This document shows, in pieces, positions 11,178-21,099 of a stretch of 64,000 nucleotides of DNA. How positions within the stretch are numbered: position 1 is the first letter of the stretch; each line of letters begins with the position of its first letter. The stretch is from Kappaphycus alvarezii (lineage: Eukaryota; Rhodophyta; Florideophyceae; Gigartinales; Solieriaceae). The position numbers and the translations under genes are program-made. Below the pieces are notes generated by a model, which did no database searches, had not been told where the DNA came from, and saw only the letters and a program-made list of their open reading frames with translations. The stretch is from the NCBI GenBank assembly GCA_002205965.3, contig NADL03000611.1, forward strand, positions 744,001 to 808,000, read 5' to 3'.

Positions 11178-13049
11178 GTGACGAGGGTTGCAAGTTCGGT
11201 CGTCAACTGTACAAAGGATCAACTCACAGTAGACCTCAAGAACGCCTTCAATTTGTGCATTCGGCCCGCTTTTCTCGAAGCTGTCAGGACGTCATTCCCA
11301 GAACTGTTGCCGTGGGTCTCGTATTGCTATGCAACTGCGCCGGCGTACTTTGTTTGGTCGCCATATTCTCCGAAGCGTGCGCGGAACACAACAGGGGGAC
11401 AATCTTGGTGGGCTTCTTTTCGACTTAGTTCTGCACCCCCTCATACTCAAAATCCAGGAACTCTTGGGCTCTGGTTCTGGGGAAGACGAGACCATGGGCC
11501 AACTCTTGCTCCAACTATGGTATCATGATGACGGGTACATTATCGCGCGTCACGAACAACTTCTCCGAGCCGTCGATATCCTTTCTTCGCTGGACGCCAC
11601 TAGCAGAGGTCTGCACCTCTCTTTGCCAAAATGCAAGGTCTGGTGGCCGACGGCCCCTCCAGAGTCCGTGCAGCGCCTCTACCCGAATGTCCTCAAACAA
11701 GAGTATAGTGAGGGAACACTCGTCCTCAACGCTCCAATTGGCACAGAGACCTTCACCAAGAGAACTTTCTCCACGCACGTGAAGTCCCTCGAACCGTTCC
11801 TTGAGGCCATCATTGACCTCGAGGATACGCAAATAGCGTTCCAGCTGCTCCGAAATTGCTTCGGAGTCTGCAAACTCGGCTATCTACTGCGCGTAGTCCC
11901 GACGTCGTCCACCGCCGAGGGCGCTGCCATGTTTGACGATATGATGGAGCGCTGCGTCCGCACACTAGCGGGGGGGTTTTGGATTCAGAGGTCTTCCGTG
12001 AACTTCAACTCCCAGTGAAACCACTGGATGCGAAGCGGCCTTCCCTTGGGGTCGGATTCACTTCAGCCAAAAACATCGCCGCGGCCGCCTTCCTCGCCTC
12101 CAGCGCGGCCGCCAACAGGTTGTGCAAAGTTGTTCTGCCCGCTCCTATCAGGAGCCTCGCCACCTACAACGACGCTTTGGACGCCCACCGGAATTGGTCT
12201 CTTTCCTGTCTGCAGTCAAGGATTCTACCTTTTAGTGCCTTTTGCTCAAGCAATACACCATCGCAAAAGAAACTAACAGACGCAATCCATGCAGCTGTGC
12301 AGGAAAGCATCTCCCCCGGTGATCAAAGAAGGCAGGCATTCCGCGCCTCCATGGCCCTCCCGGGCGCCAAGGAATGGGTGTATTGCGCTCCGTGCCCCGG
12401 CCTCAAGACGAGTATTGACCCCCGCGAATTCGCGGTGTGGTTCCAATACTTCTGCCAAGTCCCGCTGTTCCCTTCGGACGTGCCGTGCCCAAGACGTAAC
12501 TGCCCCGAAACCCTCGACTCCTTCGGGGATCACCTCCTTCACTGCAGACATGGTGCGAACAGGACTCGACGGCATGACAATCAAGTGACCCTCTTCGCGC
12601 AAGACTTGCAGAAAGCGGCACGTCACCCCGCCGTCGAACCGCGGGACGGCGTTCATCGCACGAGGCCAGACATCCGGGCGATGGGAAGCAGTGGAGGTAC
12701 GTACTTCTTTGACGTGACGTTTGTCAACCCGCTGGCGCCTTCCCACAGGAGGGCCCAAACGTTTAATCCGCTCACCTCTCTCAATGCGGCCGCCTCCGCG
12801 AAGCATAGGAGATATGATTCTTTTATTGCAACCTCCGTGAGAAGTAGGCTCGTGCCTATTCCTATATCTACTCTCGGAGGGTGGCACCCGGACGCTTATA
12901 GGGTGTTAACCGACGTCGCGCGGAACGTGGCCGTTAGGGCGATGGAGGCATATGGTAAGGTCCGTGCGGTACTCACTCAGAGACACGCTGCCGCGGCCGT
13001 AATGTCCAACGCAGCCTGTCTGCTGGGGGGCCTTGAGCCAGCTTTTTAG
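11178..13049 (+). mobile_element. Non-LTR retrotransposon (LINE) copy A: RT + zinc finger + restriction-like endonuclease
   Basis: The reading starts inside the reverse transcriptase. DLKNAFNLCIRPAFLEAVRT (about 11230) is an RT palm segment, GTQQGDNLGGLLFDLVLHP (about 11390) matches the G-Q-G-x-P-type RT block, and YHDDG (about 11520) is the YxDD active-site box. After the thumb region comes a Cys/His cluster CPRRNCPETLDSFGDHLLHC (about 12485-12545), then RPDIRAMGSSGGTYFFDVTF (about 12665), matching the RPD...D core of PD-(D/E)XK restriction-like endonucleases of R2/NeSL/CRE-type LINEs. The stop at 13049 follows SNAACLLGG. Two frame changes are seen: one near 11350-11390, and one at a run of seven G (11970-11976) where an eighth G would restore the frame of copy B. 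It is 5'-truncated, as is usual for LINEs. Confidence 0.75.
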
Positions 13050-13154
13050 AGTAATTTAAGAGGTATTACTCGGCACCCTGTAGGATATTCCGGGCCACAA
13101 CCGACCATATTTTTCAAATATTAAATCACCCCACTTTTACACCATTCCCTAAGG

Positions 13155-13220
13155 AAATCTCCGTTGATGGTTGCTTCTAACGCCGCATGTCTGCTGAGAA
13201 GGCTTGCAGCTACTTTCTAG
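13155..13220 (+). mobile_element. LINE tail fragment directly downstream of copy A
   Basis: The frame ending at 13220 reads SNAACLLRRLAATF before its stop, matching the last residues of LINE copy A (SNAACLLGGLEPAF, stop at 13049). It is therefore the 3' end of a second, more diverged member of the same LINE family, only 170 bases downstream. Either copy A inserted into the tail of an older copy, or the tail was duplicated. Confidence 0.55.
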
Positions 13221-13949
13221 TAGCCATATCATAGCTGGCCCATCGTCACCGTAGTGTTTTCTTCGCCGGCGCCATACTGCACAAGGTAATGGGAATTTCA
13301 CTCCATGTTCCAATCGCAGTAAACCAACCCCACTCAATCTGCTGGAAGGGGTCTTGAGTGAGTCTTAATGCCGCAACGTGCAAGTTAGCAAGTTAGTATG
13401 TTCCAGAGAACCTCTGTTCTCATGGTATCTCCGTCCCTTCGCAAGTTAGGCCCCTTCCCTGTTATGTCTAGTTCCACCCTGTTCCCACAAATCTACCAGT
13501 CATCCGTTTCAGTATAAACCCAATTGACTCATTCAAGTAAACCACCCAACTGACGCCACCCCATTTAACCCCACTCCTTCACGAAGGAGGGCGTTGCTCT
13601 TCAATGGTATCCGTCACGGCTGCCCTTCCCAAAGAAACAGGTCCATACTCCTGTGGTACCGAACACCCCGCGCCCGTCACCTATTGACGGGAAGCTCCAA
13701 TCGTCCATTTTGGAAGCCGCCCAATGTCAAACAAAACCCGAAGGCGTGTACGGGTAGACGTCAACCTGCGAGAATGGGGTTATTACGGCCACGGAGAAGG
13801 ATATTGGCCTACCTTTGATGAGACCATAGACAATCGTGCGATTGCGGGTGCCTGCTTGCTGCACCGACCGATCGTATGTTCAACCCTTTCGACTTCGCAC
13901 TCAACCTCTGTTATAAGGAAAATTGAGTAAACCAAAAACGTACCCCACC
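13221..13949. repeat. Dispersed repeat related in inverted orientation to 19.5-19.7 kb
   Basis: The stretch from about 13365 to 13460 (including AGAGAACCTCTGTTCTCA and GCAAGTTAGGCC) resembles the reverse complement of 19545-19640 (AGAACAGAGGTTCTCAAG and GGCCTAATTTGCG). The shared motif AAAATTGAGTAAAC occurs at 13917 and again at 19475, with its reverse complement at 19502. These are copies of one repeat in opposite orientation. No family was recognised. Short open frames here have no support. Confidence 0.5.
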
Positions 13950-14700
13950 CCCTCAGCTGTAGTACTTGGACGATCGGTATATAGTTGTCACCCGTCAAGC
14001 CATTGGAACGGCACTACAGTTCTTCTCGGATCCGGAGGTGCGCAGTTTGGGTGTACACCTGCGCATGGATAAGTGTGCCGTCTGGTGGCCAACCCCCCCC
14101 ACATGTTCAGCAGGCCCTCACATGTGAGCTTCGCCAGAACTATGACGCCGGAACAAAAGTGCTCCGCGCACCCATCTGGTAGGACCTATTCATTGAGCGC
14201 GAGTTCTCAAAGCACATCACTTCGTTACAGCCTCTCCTCAAGTCCTTGTCAACCCTGGAGGATACTTATGTAGCTCTCCACATACTGCGGACCTGCATTG
14301 GTGTAAGTCGGATCAACTACCTCTTACGTGTAGTTTCCCCTCAGTCCATTCGTAAGGGAGCAACTGAATTTGACACCGCTGTTGAAGACCCGCTGCGGGG
14401 GTTGATGGGCGGGGTTCTGGACGCCAACACTTTCCGGGAATTACAACTTCCTCTTGCGCCCTTTGGGCCCCGCAAGCCAACATTTGGCATTGGGCTCCGC
14501 TCCGCTAAGCTCATTGCGGCGGCTGCCTTCCTTTCCTCCGTATCCCTCACGCGTGCCCTGTGCTCTACCCTTCTCCCTGAGCTACCGCACACTGCTCTTC
14601 AATCTTATACATCCGCAGTTCGGGCACATGATGAGTGGAAGACACAAGTGGTATTCGAGAAAGTTGTCCAGTTCACGGCTAACCCACAAGAACCCTGTTT
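13950..14700 (+). mobile_element. LINE copy B: RT fragment truncated on both sides
   Basis: It begins just before a YLDD active-site box (about 13962-13973), followed by a segment whose MDKCAVWWPTPP corresponds to LPKCKVWWPTAP of copy A. The open frame 14246-14848 continues with LEDTYVALHILRTC and GGVLDANTFRELQLP, parallel to LEDTQIAFQLLRNC and the region after the G-run in copy A. Similarity stops near 14690, before the zinc finger and endonuclease. One or two frame breaks lie between about 14090 and 14200. The residues after 14700 in the open frame have no counterpart in copy A and are probably not coding. Confidence 0.7.
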
Positions 14701-14859
14701 TTTTCCGGGCTTAGGAGAGGCAAATATAGCGAACCCTCCTGTTTTTATCAGCAATTCAACCCCCATAGCATTTGAGTGGCAACCAGCTGGGTCCCGCTAC
14801 GACTGTAATGCTGCTTTGCAGTACACCAGGAAATACGATACTTTCTAAAATACAGTACA

Positions 14860-15290
14860 GAGAAACTTTACTTCAATGAGTACAGTACCAAACAGTGATA
14901 AAAAAAAAAATAAAATAAAATAAAATGCGAAAAGAAAAAAGCACGGTAGTAGCGATAGTCAGTACTGCACAGCCAAACCTATACAGTACAGTACAGTACT
15001 GCACAGCCAAACCTAACGTTTAGGGAGTTTCCCAATCGACTAAAATCAATGCGAACTTCTCTTTACGGTTACGTATCATCATGATATCTTCGCCCGCTTA
15101 TCCCCGAAGTGTTTAAGGACCGCAGCCTGCTTCAGATCAATTCACACGGGCGAATCGCTCCACAAGTCTCGAATCCGCATGAAAAGCCTGTTCTTCACCC
15201 TGCCTCACTCTAACTTCATAAAGACCCAAAACCACTGCCGTCCTCGGTAACCAACACACAGCGCGGGATCTCTTCGACACTCTAAATGAC
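14860..15290. promoter_or_regulatory. 5' flank of the ethanolamine kinase gene, with microsatellite and GTAC repeats
   Basis: An A-rich run followed by (AAAAT)n lies at about 14901-14927. A CAGTACAGTACAGTACTG cluster lies at about 14986-15001, and the phrase TACTGCACAGCCAAACCTA is repeated (about 14963 and 14998). No clear TATA box was recognised near the start codon. The region is the only upstream space of the kinase gene and so probably contains its promoter. Confidence 0.35.
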
Positions 15291-16337
15291 ATGTCGTTAT
15301 CTACGCCCTTTCAGTCTCAAGTACCCCACGCGTCCACTCGCCCTACATGCCCCGTCACCATTGCATCAACCCTTGCATCCATCCTACCAACCTGGTCCTC
15401 CCGCTCACCATCTGAAATACAAGTCTCATCCATTTCTGGCGGTATAACAAATTCTATTTACAAGGCCTCCCTTCCCGGTGTCGAACCAGAATCTGTCCTT
15501 ATCCGTCTCTTTGGTGCCCAAGATGTGTTCACTGAATCTCAACGTTGTACCGAGTCCATCCTGTTTGAACAGCTCGCGGATGCCCATATCGCACCTTGCC
15601 TCCACGCCGTACTGCCAAATGGTCGAGTGGAGGAATTTTTACGGGCCCGCAATATTCAGTTGCACGAAATGACTCACAAGAATACACTGAAGGGTGTCGC
15701 AAAGGCCATGTCTTATTTGCACAAATTCAGGCCACATGGAGTAGATATCACAACGGAGGCAGGGTTGTGGGTGGACGTGACCAGATGGATGGCAGATATA
15801 GATCAACTAGTCGCGGCGGGCAGGTTACTGATGCCGGATGGAGTGTCTGTAACGGAGTGCAAGGATGGACTCAATAAGATAAGACAAGAACTCGAGAAAA
15901 GTTCAAGCCCTATTGTGTTTTGCCATAACGACCTGCTCTGTGGAAATATAATGGTCGGAGAAGAGGACAATAAGGTTTCCCTTGTTGACTTCGAGTACGG
16001 CGCTTTCAATTACCGGGGCTTTGATATCGGTAACTTTTTCTGTGAGGCCATGGGAGGAACCACAGATGGAGTAGTAAGAGAGGAAAGATTTCCTTCAAGG
16101 GAACAAAGATGGATGTTCTGTGAAGAGTATCTCAAAAACGCATATGGGAATGGCGATGGAGTCACGCATTTGGCAGAGGATGTTGAGGCCTTGGTGCATG
16201 AGGCAGAACGTTTTGGGCGGGCGGCGCATTTGTACTGGGGCTTGTGGGCGTTAGTACAAAGTGTTGGATCGGCAGTTGACTTTCCGTACGTCGATTATGC
16301 CCAGCAGAGACTTGCGCTTTTCTTCAAGAATCGATAG
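15291..16337 (+). CDS. ETNK: Ethanolamine kinase
   Basis: A 348-residue, single-exon protein of the choline/ethanolamine kinase family. It is expected to phosphorylate ethanolamine with ATP, the first step of the CDP-ethanolamine (Kennedy) route to phosphatidylethanolamine, in the cytosol. Visible motifs: the nucleotide loop SGGITNSIYKA (about residues 47-57); VLIRLFG (about 67-73); the Brenner-type catalytic motif CHNDLLCGNI (about 211-220) with the catalytic Asp; and VSLVDFEYGAFNYRGFDIGN (about 230-249) carrying the metal-binding Asp. HNDLLCGNI and YNYRGFDIGN-like wording separates ethanolamine kinases from choline kinases and from bacterial aminoglycoside phosphotransferases. The length is close to short plant and animal forms. 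The chosen ATG gives a short Ser/Thr/Pro-rich leader before the conserved core. The frame is uninterrupted, and it is surrounded by transposons on both sides. Confidence 0.92.
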   Translation: MSLSTPFQSQVPHASTRPTCPVTIASTLASILPTWSSRSPSEIQVSSISGGITNSIYKASLPGVEPESVLIRLFGAQDVFTESQRCTESILFEQLADAHIAPCLHAVLPNGRVEEFLRARNIQLHEMTHKNTLKGVAKAMSYLHKFRPHGVDITTEAGLWVDVTRWMADIDQLVAAGRLLMPDGVSVTECKDGLNKIRQELEKSSSPIVFCHNDLLCGNIMVGEEDNKVSLVDFEYGAFNYRGFDIGNFFCEAMGGTTDGVVREERFPSREQRWMFCEEYLKNAYGNGDGVTHLAEDVEALVHEAERFGRAAHLYWGLWALVQSVGSAVDFPYVDYAQQRLALFFKNR

Positions 16338-17145
16338 AGAAATCCTTTCGGAACTTGACGAGGAATCAGATTTTTCGTTCCCGTACCATACATAGTTGCA
16401 AGTCGTGTGGAAAAATGTCGCAGTCCATCGCGGAAAGCTTAGCTGCCTCTGGTCGCGGTGCTCATACGTGCAGAACCAAGCATGCGTCAGGTGTGCCGAA
16501 AATGTGTACAAAGGGTAAGTGGTAAGTGGTTCTCTGAAAGTTGCGCAAAGGTTGGGAGTCCCACGAGCTCGTTCAAGCTATGATTCGGGATCTTCAGTGC
16601 AGTGCAGTGCAGTACAGTACTGTACTGCATGCACAGTACGAGTAACGGAGCAAATCTTCCAAGGAGCTGGTACAGTAGCCAAGATTTACAAGCAGTGATA
16701 AAGTGTCTCTGAAAATTGAAGCAGATGTGCCGTAGATTCCGTGTTGGCACCAACTGGATGAGGCTTTTCACCTGGCGGATTGTAGTCAGCAGTCAAAATA
16801 AGTGCTCACCATACCAAGAACTGCGCATTGGGGGTTAATGGGGTTTAATTGTGAAGGATTACGTGGAGGGAATGTGGTGGTGGTAAATCTTTATGAGTTA
16901 TACAATGTTGCACAGAAGCGTGCGGAGGGTATTCAGAAATTAACTACGAATGGGGGCGACGTGTGGAAACCTGTCGCGCCTGCATTACTTGAAGACTAAA
17001 CGCTAAGCGGGTAACGAAGGCGCGGAGCTCCTGTTGAGGGGAGGAACCGCAACGGGAAGCAGCGAAGGAAGCAAGGCGGCAGAAAAAACTCTTGTCGTCG
17101 TCGCCCAAGGCGCCATAGATATCAATCCCGAAGGGAATACCGTAA
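16338..17145. other. 3' flank of the kinase gene with GTAC/GCAG palindromes
   Basis: At about 16598-16640 the sequence alternates CAGTGCAGTGCAGTACAGTA and CTGTACTGCATGCACAGTAC, a strongly self-complementary tract. No gene could be supported: the open frames at 16487-16771 (-), 16802-16999 (+) and 16944-17255 (-) have no recognisable features, and the last runs into the Tc1 element. Confidence 0.4.
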
Positions 17146-17147
17146 TA

Positions 17148-18718
17148 CAGTGGTGGCCAAAAATAAGTAATTTGAGAAGTCAGCACACATGTGGGAAGAA
17201 GTGCTAAGGAGTAAAGAAAAGCACTCCCAAGCACGCTTATTGACACGCTAAACACATTTGTTTACTCAGATTTCACGAGTAAGCAGTATGCTTCGAGATA
17301 CCGCATCCTTCGATTCTTACTATGGAAGAAAACATAAACAATTATAAACAACACGATAGAAAGTAGACAAAAAACAAGAAAGACCTGAACTTTAGTATGG
17401 AATGGACATTCCATTCATTTTTAGAACCATGCTACCCCATCTCGGCATTTATAAAACAAGGTTAGAAAGCGTCGTTTCACAAATTCACTTCCATGCTTCA
17501 TGGGTTGTTTCTACAAGAGATTCAACGTTCTCAAACTACCTCCCGTTCTTGTAAACCCCTTATCGCCAAGATCCCCCAAAGATTTTCAATGGGGTTGAGA
17601 TCGGGACTGTAAGAACGCCAGTCCAGAACATTGATGTATTAATCCCATAACCATTTTGACCCTAGCCTTGGCCAATGGTATGGCGCTCCGTCCTGCATAA
17701 AAGTCCTATTCAAAGGCAAGTACTCAGCAAAATTGAGTACGTTTTCCTTTAAAGTTTGCAAATAAACTTCCCCAGTAATGGAACCGTCAACAACAACGAG
17801 CGGCCCCTTCCGAGTTCCAGCAAACATTCCCAACACCATTACATTCTGCCCTCCACTGTGCTGTTTGGGAAATATTTCATCCGGATCCCTAATGTCTTGT
17901 CATTTAAAGGCTAGGCCATCGGGGCCATCCAAATTGAATTTTTTTCGTCTGACCAAATGATGGAAGCACAATCGGCGTAGCTCCAGTTCCTTTTCTCGAG
18001 AGCCCAGTTACGCCTTGCCACAAAATGTCTCGTTTTCATGGCGGGAGTAGTCTTAACCTTTTTATACCTCATAAACTAGGAGTCATGCAAGCATTTGCGG
18101 ATGGGTCGAGTGCTGCGGTCAAATTTAAGGGCCTTCTTAATCCCTCTTGAGCCCTTGCCAGATGATTTAGCTTCTCGGGTAATTCGGCGTTTATCGAGAA
18201 TGGACAGTTTCGGTGGCCTACCACGGGAAAAAATTTTCCCGTAACTGTCCTTAAGTCGGAGGAAGTTTTATACGACTGTCACACTTCTGTTTAGCTCGAT
18301 AACGATCTCTTGTGGTAGCCATGCGTCATTTGTAAACGCCAAAACGTTCCCCTTTTCTTCTTCTGCAAGCCGTTTTCGCGCCCCGTGATGATGGCAGTTG
18401 AGATAGAATTGGTTCGCTCAGAGTATTCAGGTGGTCTAATCTTATCCGGCAGTGCCCTTTCTAGACGCAATGAGGTTGGCATTTTCTTTTCCTTCGCGCC
18501 AAGATTAAATTGAGCGAGAATTGTCTATATTTTTTTGCCATACTTGTAAAATCAGTAGAATATATCTCAAAACGGAGTAAAGCTTTTTTAGAGCAGGTTA
18601 AATTACTGAATTCTATGCATAAAAGAATACAAAAAGAGCACTTAACGTTTACACTGCAGCATGGTATTGGCAGCTATATCAATGCTTCCTAAATTATTTA
18701 TATTTTCGGCCACCACTG
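17148..18718 (-). mobile_element. Tc1/mariner DNA transposon with TIRs and TA duplication
   Basis: The left end reads CAGTGGTGGCCAAAAATAAG. The right end, on the opposite strand, reads CAGTGGTGGCCGAAAATATA. Each end is flanked by TA (17146-17147 and 18719-18720), the target site of Tc1/mariner elements. The total of 1571 bases is typical for the family. The transposase lies on the minus strand inside. The 11-base identity at the extreme ends makes the boundaries firm. A partial copy of the TIR motif (ACAGTGGTGG) sits immediately outside the right end, at about 18724. Confidence 0.88.
17500..18482 (-). pseudogene. Tc1-like transposase, broken
   Basis: Read on the minus strand: an N-terminal piece from 18482 (MPTSLRLERALPDKIRPPEY) that would hold the helix-turn-helix, then the DDE core. 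MVLGMFAGTRKGPLVVVDGS (17839) corresponds to the vMVWG.is..Gkgplv block. LPLNRTFMQDGAPYHWPR (about 17700) corresponds to the QDNAPxH block with the second catalytic Asp. A segment near 17600, of the form SRSQP..KSLGDLG, corresponds to SPDLNPIENLWG, the third catalytic region. Several frame changes and stops separate the pieces, and key residues around the third Asp are altered. The protein is therefore not expected to act, although the TIRs are well kept. Confidence 0.75.
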
Positions 18719-19051
18719 TATGTACAGTGGTGGCTTGTGCAGTGGTGGTGAGAAGGTTTGCTTGTGCTCCCATGATGCTTCAATTATTGGCTATGTCATA
18801 AACAGGGGAAATGTTTGGGTTATTTTAATGTATGGAAGATGTAGTCGGTTTTATCTACGCAATTAAACTGTAGTGCGTTGTAATAAACATGAACATGCCA
18901 TAGCGACCACAAAGTTACCCACCACCGCAACTCACTGAACCGCCGCGTCTTCCACTGGCCCCAGCTCTCCTGCTCCGACAAAATCGTCATCGACGTCATC
19001 GCCATCTACAGAACTGATGTCGGATCAACCCATCCAGCTAGCTGGCACCCA

Positions 19052-19316
19052 CTAGCTCTTAGTGTCATATTGTCCTTGGAGAGACCGATTGTTGACTATC
19101 TCGGTGCTCGTAATAACCTCACCCGCATGCCCAAATGATGTCTGCCCATAAACGCCTGTGGGATTCAACTTGATAGAGGCGGCTGCCAGAGAAGATAGGG
19201 GCTGCTCGTCCCCAGATGATGACGGGAATGAGGTTTTCAGTAGATAAGGGTTGGAGACCTGAGGTGTACCGGTTTGGGGGACGGTGGGGACCAGATCTAG
19301 GTCTGCGCGCATTCAA
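19052..19316 (-). repeat. Tandem-related repeat unit 1, coding-like
   Basis: The minus-strand frame contains DEQPLSSLAAASIKLNPTGV. The DNA at about 19090-19210 matches 19770-19880 at many positions (for example GAGGCGGCTGCCAGAGAAGATAGGGGCTG against GGGGCGGCTTCCGACAAAAGATAAGGGCTG, compared in pieces). The two are therefore related copies about 0.67 kb apart in the same orientation. No family recognised. Confidence 0.4.
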
Positions 19317-19474
19317 TTATAAATGCTGATTGAGAGGTCATGTAGGGACTGGTTCATCCGACGAGAGGCAATCTTTGACGCTCTAGTATGAGATTGAAGC
19401 AGGGAGAAACCGAATCCACTATCTTCCCGTGATCGTATTCCCGCCACACAGAAATTTTGTGGAAGTGGGTGGGG

Positions 19475-19515
19475 AAAATTGAGTAAACTACCCATAAGGC
19501 AGTTTACTCAATTTT
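19475..19515. repeat. Perfect 15-base inverted repeat
   Basis: AAAATTGAGTAAACT at 19475-19489 is followed after 11 bases by its exact reverse complement at 19501-19515. The same arm occurs alone near 13917 and, less exactly, near 19650. It may be the junction of two facing copies of one repeat rather than a hairpin with a function of its own. Confidence 0.7.
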
Positions 19516-19655
19516 ACTGATGACAAAAATAGCGGAAACGAGGCCTAATTTGCGTAGCAACTGATATACCCTGAGAACAGAGGTTCTCAAGAACACACGT
19601 ACTTGCAGTTTGTGGTATTAAGAGTCGCTCAATGGGGTGAAAAGGGATGTTTCAC

Positions 19656-19934
19656 TCAATTTCGATGACAAATATTAATGTGTTTGCGTAAGAGGAACGA
19701 CTCGTCCACCACTATTGCGGACACGTCTACTACACCACCTGCAAGGTGAAGTATAGACCCTATACAGAAAAATACGTGGTTATCTACGTCTTGTAATAAT
19801 ATCACTTGCGCGCCAAGTTGATGCATGCCCGTAAGGCTATGAATATGGTTGGGGCGGCTTCCGACAAAAGATAAGGGCTGATTATCATCGATTAGTGACG
19901 TGCGAAAAAATTTCGGTAGACAATGAGTGTTCAT
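19656..19934 (-). repeat. Tandem-related repeat unit 2, coding-like
   Basis: A 92-codon minus-strand open frame containing IDDNQPLSFVGSRPNHIHSL, related to unit 1 at 19052-19316 in both DNA and the D.QPLS...TG pattern. It is the better-preserved copy. The origin is unknown; a fragment of a larger element is the likeliest explanation. Confidence 0.4.
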
Positions 19935-20455
19935 CGTAAACTTTTTCGTCTTGAATACTGGAAGGAGTTGGGAGAATAAGTGAAAAAAAGGAGAGAAGAG
20001 CCAGAAAATTCCACCGAAAACATCCTGCCGAACCGTGCCCCCAATGCTTGCAAAAACAGGACCCTTCGCCTGCCAGTAAGATTTTTAAGGTATAATTGGC
20101 TTCAATGTAAAACTGAATCGATAACTATCCGAGGTGAGAGTCGTTTTGAGCGACTAAAGTGCTACAGCGAACGTTAACGGACAACGACAAAGAGTGTGTC
20201 TGAAAGGTTAGTGACTGCTCTAGTAATCAACTGTAAAGAGCCAGGATCTACCATGTCGCTTAAAATGGTTTTGGTTTGGAGTTAAATCCCACCTTACCGT
20301 CCGTCCGATGGAGAAAGCAATTTCATCAGCTTATACTGAATTTCCCAAACTACTGCCTCGATAAAAATACTACTAAAAACATCGGAAAAGTTGGAAAAGA
20401 CTTCATGTGGATACAGCGATTTTGACAAAATATTCTTGAGGTAAACTACATGAAT

Positions 20456-21086
20456 CTACTCATCAAAGTATTTATCCTTCAGATCAGAACCGATGATTTC
20501 CCTGAAGACATCATAAGTGACCATGTAGTCCCCATAAATATACCTGGACGGTAAATGATTTCGTACTCCACTCCACGAGAAATAAAGCTCATCTAAGACC
20601 CTCCCATTGGACCCATTGTCGGGAGCATCTGTTCCATATGATCTATTCCTCACCCTCAGACATTACCCATTACGCCCCTCTTCTTTATCTACGGACCTCT
20701 GGAACTCCTCTTCTTCATCTTCCGACTCGAGTCCGTTGTCCTCCTCTTCTTCCACTTCGGCCTCGGACCCGTTGTACTCCTCTTCTTCCATTTCGGCCTC
20801 AGAACACCTTTTCTCTTCTCCTTCTACTTCTTAGATGTGCTCCGGACCACATGCTCCTCGCAGTACTCATCTCAATCACCGCTCTCCATTTTGTAGACCC
20901 TTTCACCACTTCCTTTACTTAGATCTCAACCACGTAACGAGGAAAGAGATCCGTCATGTGCTTTCTGGTTTGGCTGCGGAGTTAGTCCTCTAAATTAGCC
21001 TGGCTCGAAGGTAATAAAGAGGAGACGGTTACAGGGCGAGGATGACGAGGTTTTGAAACTACGAGAGAAGGGGTTAGTCCGTGCAT
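20456..21086 (-). pseudogene. Small acidic-protein family, copy 1 (diverged, broken)
   Basis: From an ATG at 21086 the frame gives TPSLVVSKPRHPRPVTV, matching the leader of the copies at 57.5 and 62.9 kb (RPS.PI.K.RPSRPINGL). A later piece, NLED.LRSQTRKHMTDLF, parallels DADDYIWRKTKKKIIEF. The middle is an acidic stretch made of a 36-base tandem repeat (EAEMEEEEYNGS, EAEVEEEEDNGL; about 20711-20782). The end, at 20456-20653, has a segment (MVTYDVFREIIGSDLKDK) parallel to SMDILEELFGSDLED. The Cys-x-x-Cys of the other copies is absent. Stops and a frame change show it is broken. The 3' flank down to about 20230 also resembles the flanks of the other copies (GATCTACCATG, TTTCATCAGCTTATACTGA). Not a recognised family. 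Confidence 0.6.
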
Positions 21087-21099
21087 TGTGGCTCCGGAA

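Noticed and set aside
11970-11976. Programmed -1 frameshift in the LINE
   Set aside because: A one-base loss in a G run is simpler, and copy B needs no shift. Kept only as a low-interest finding.
15291-16337. Bacterial aminoglycoside phosphotransferase acquired by transfer
   Set aside because: HNDLLCGNI and NYRGFDIGN are eukaryotic ethanolamine kinase hallmarks.
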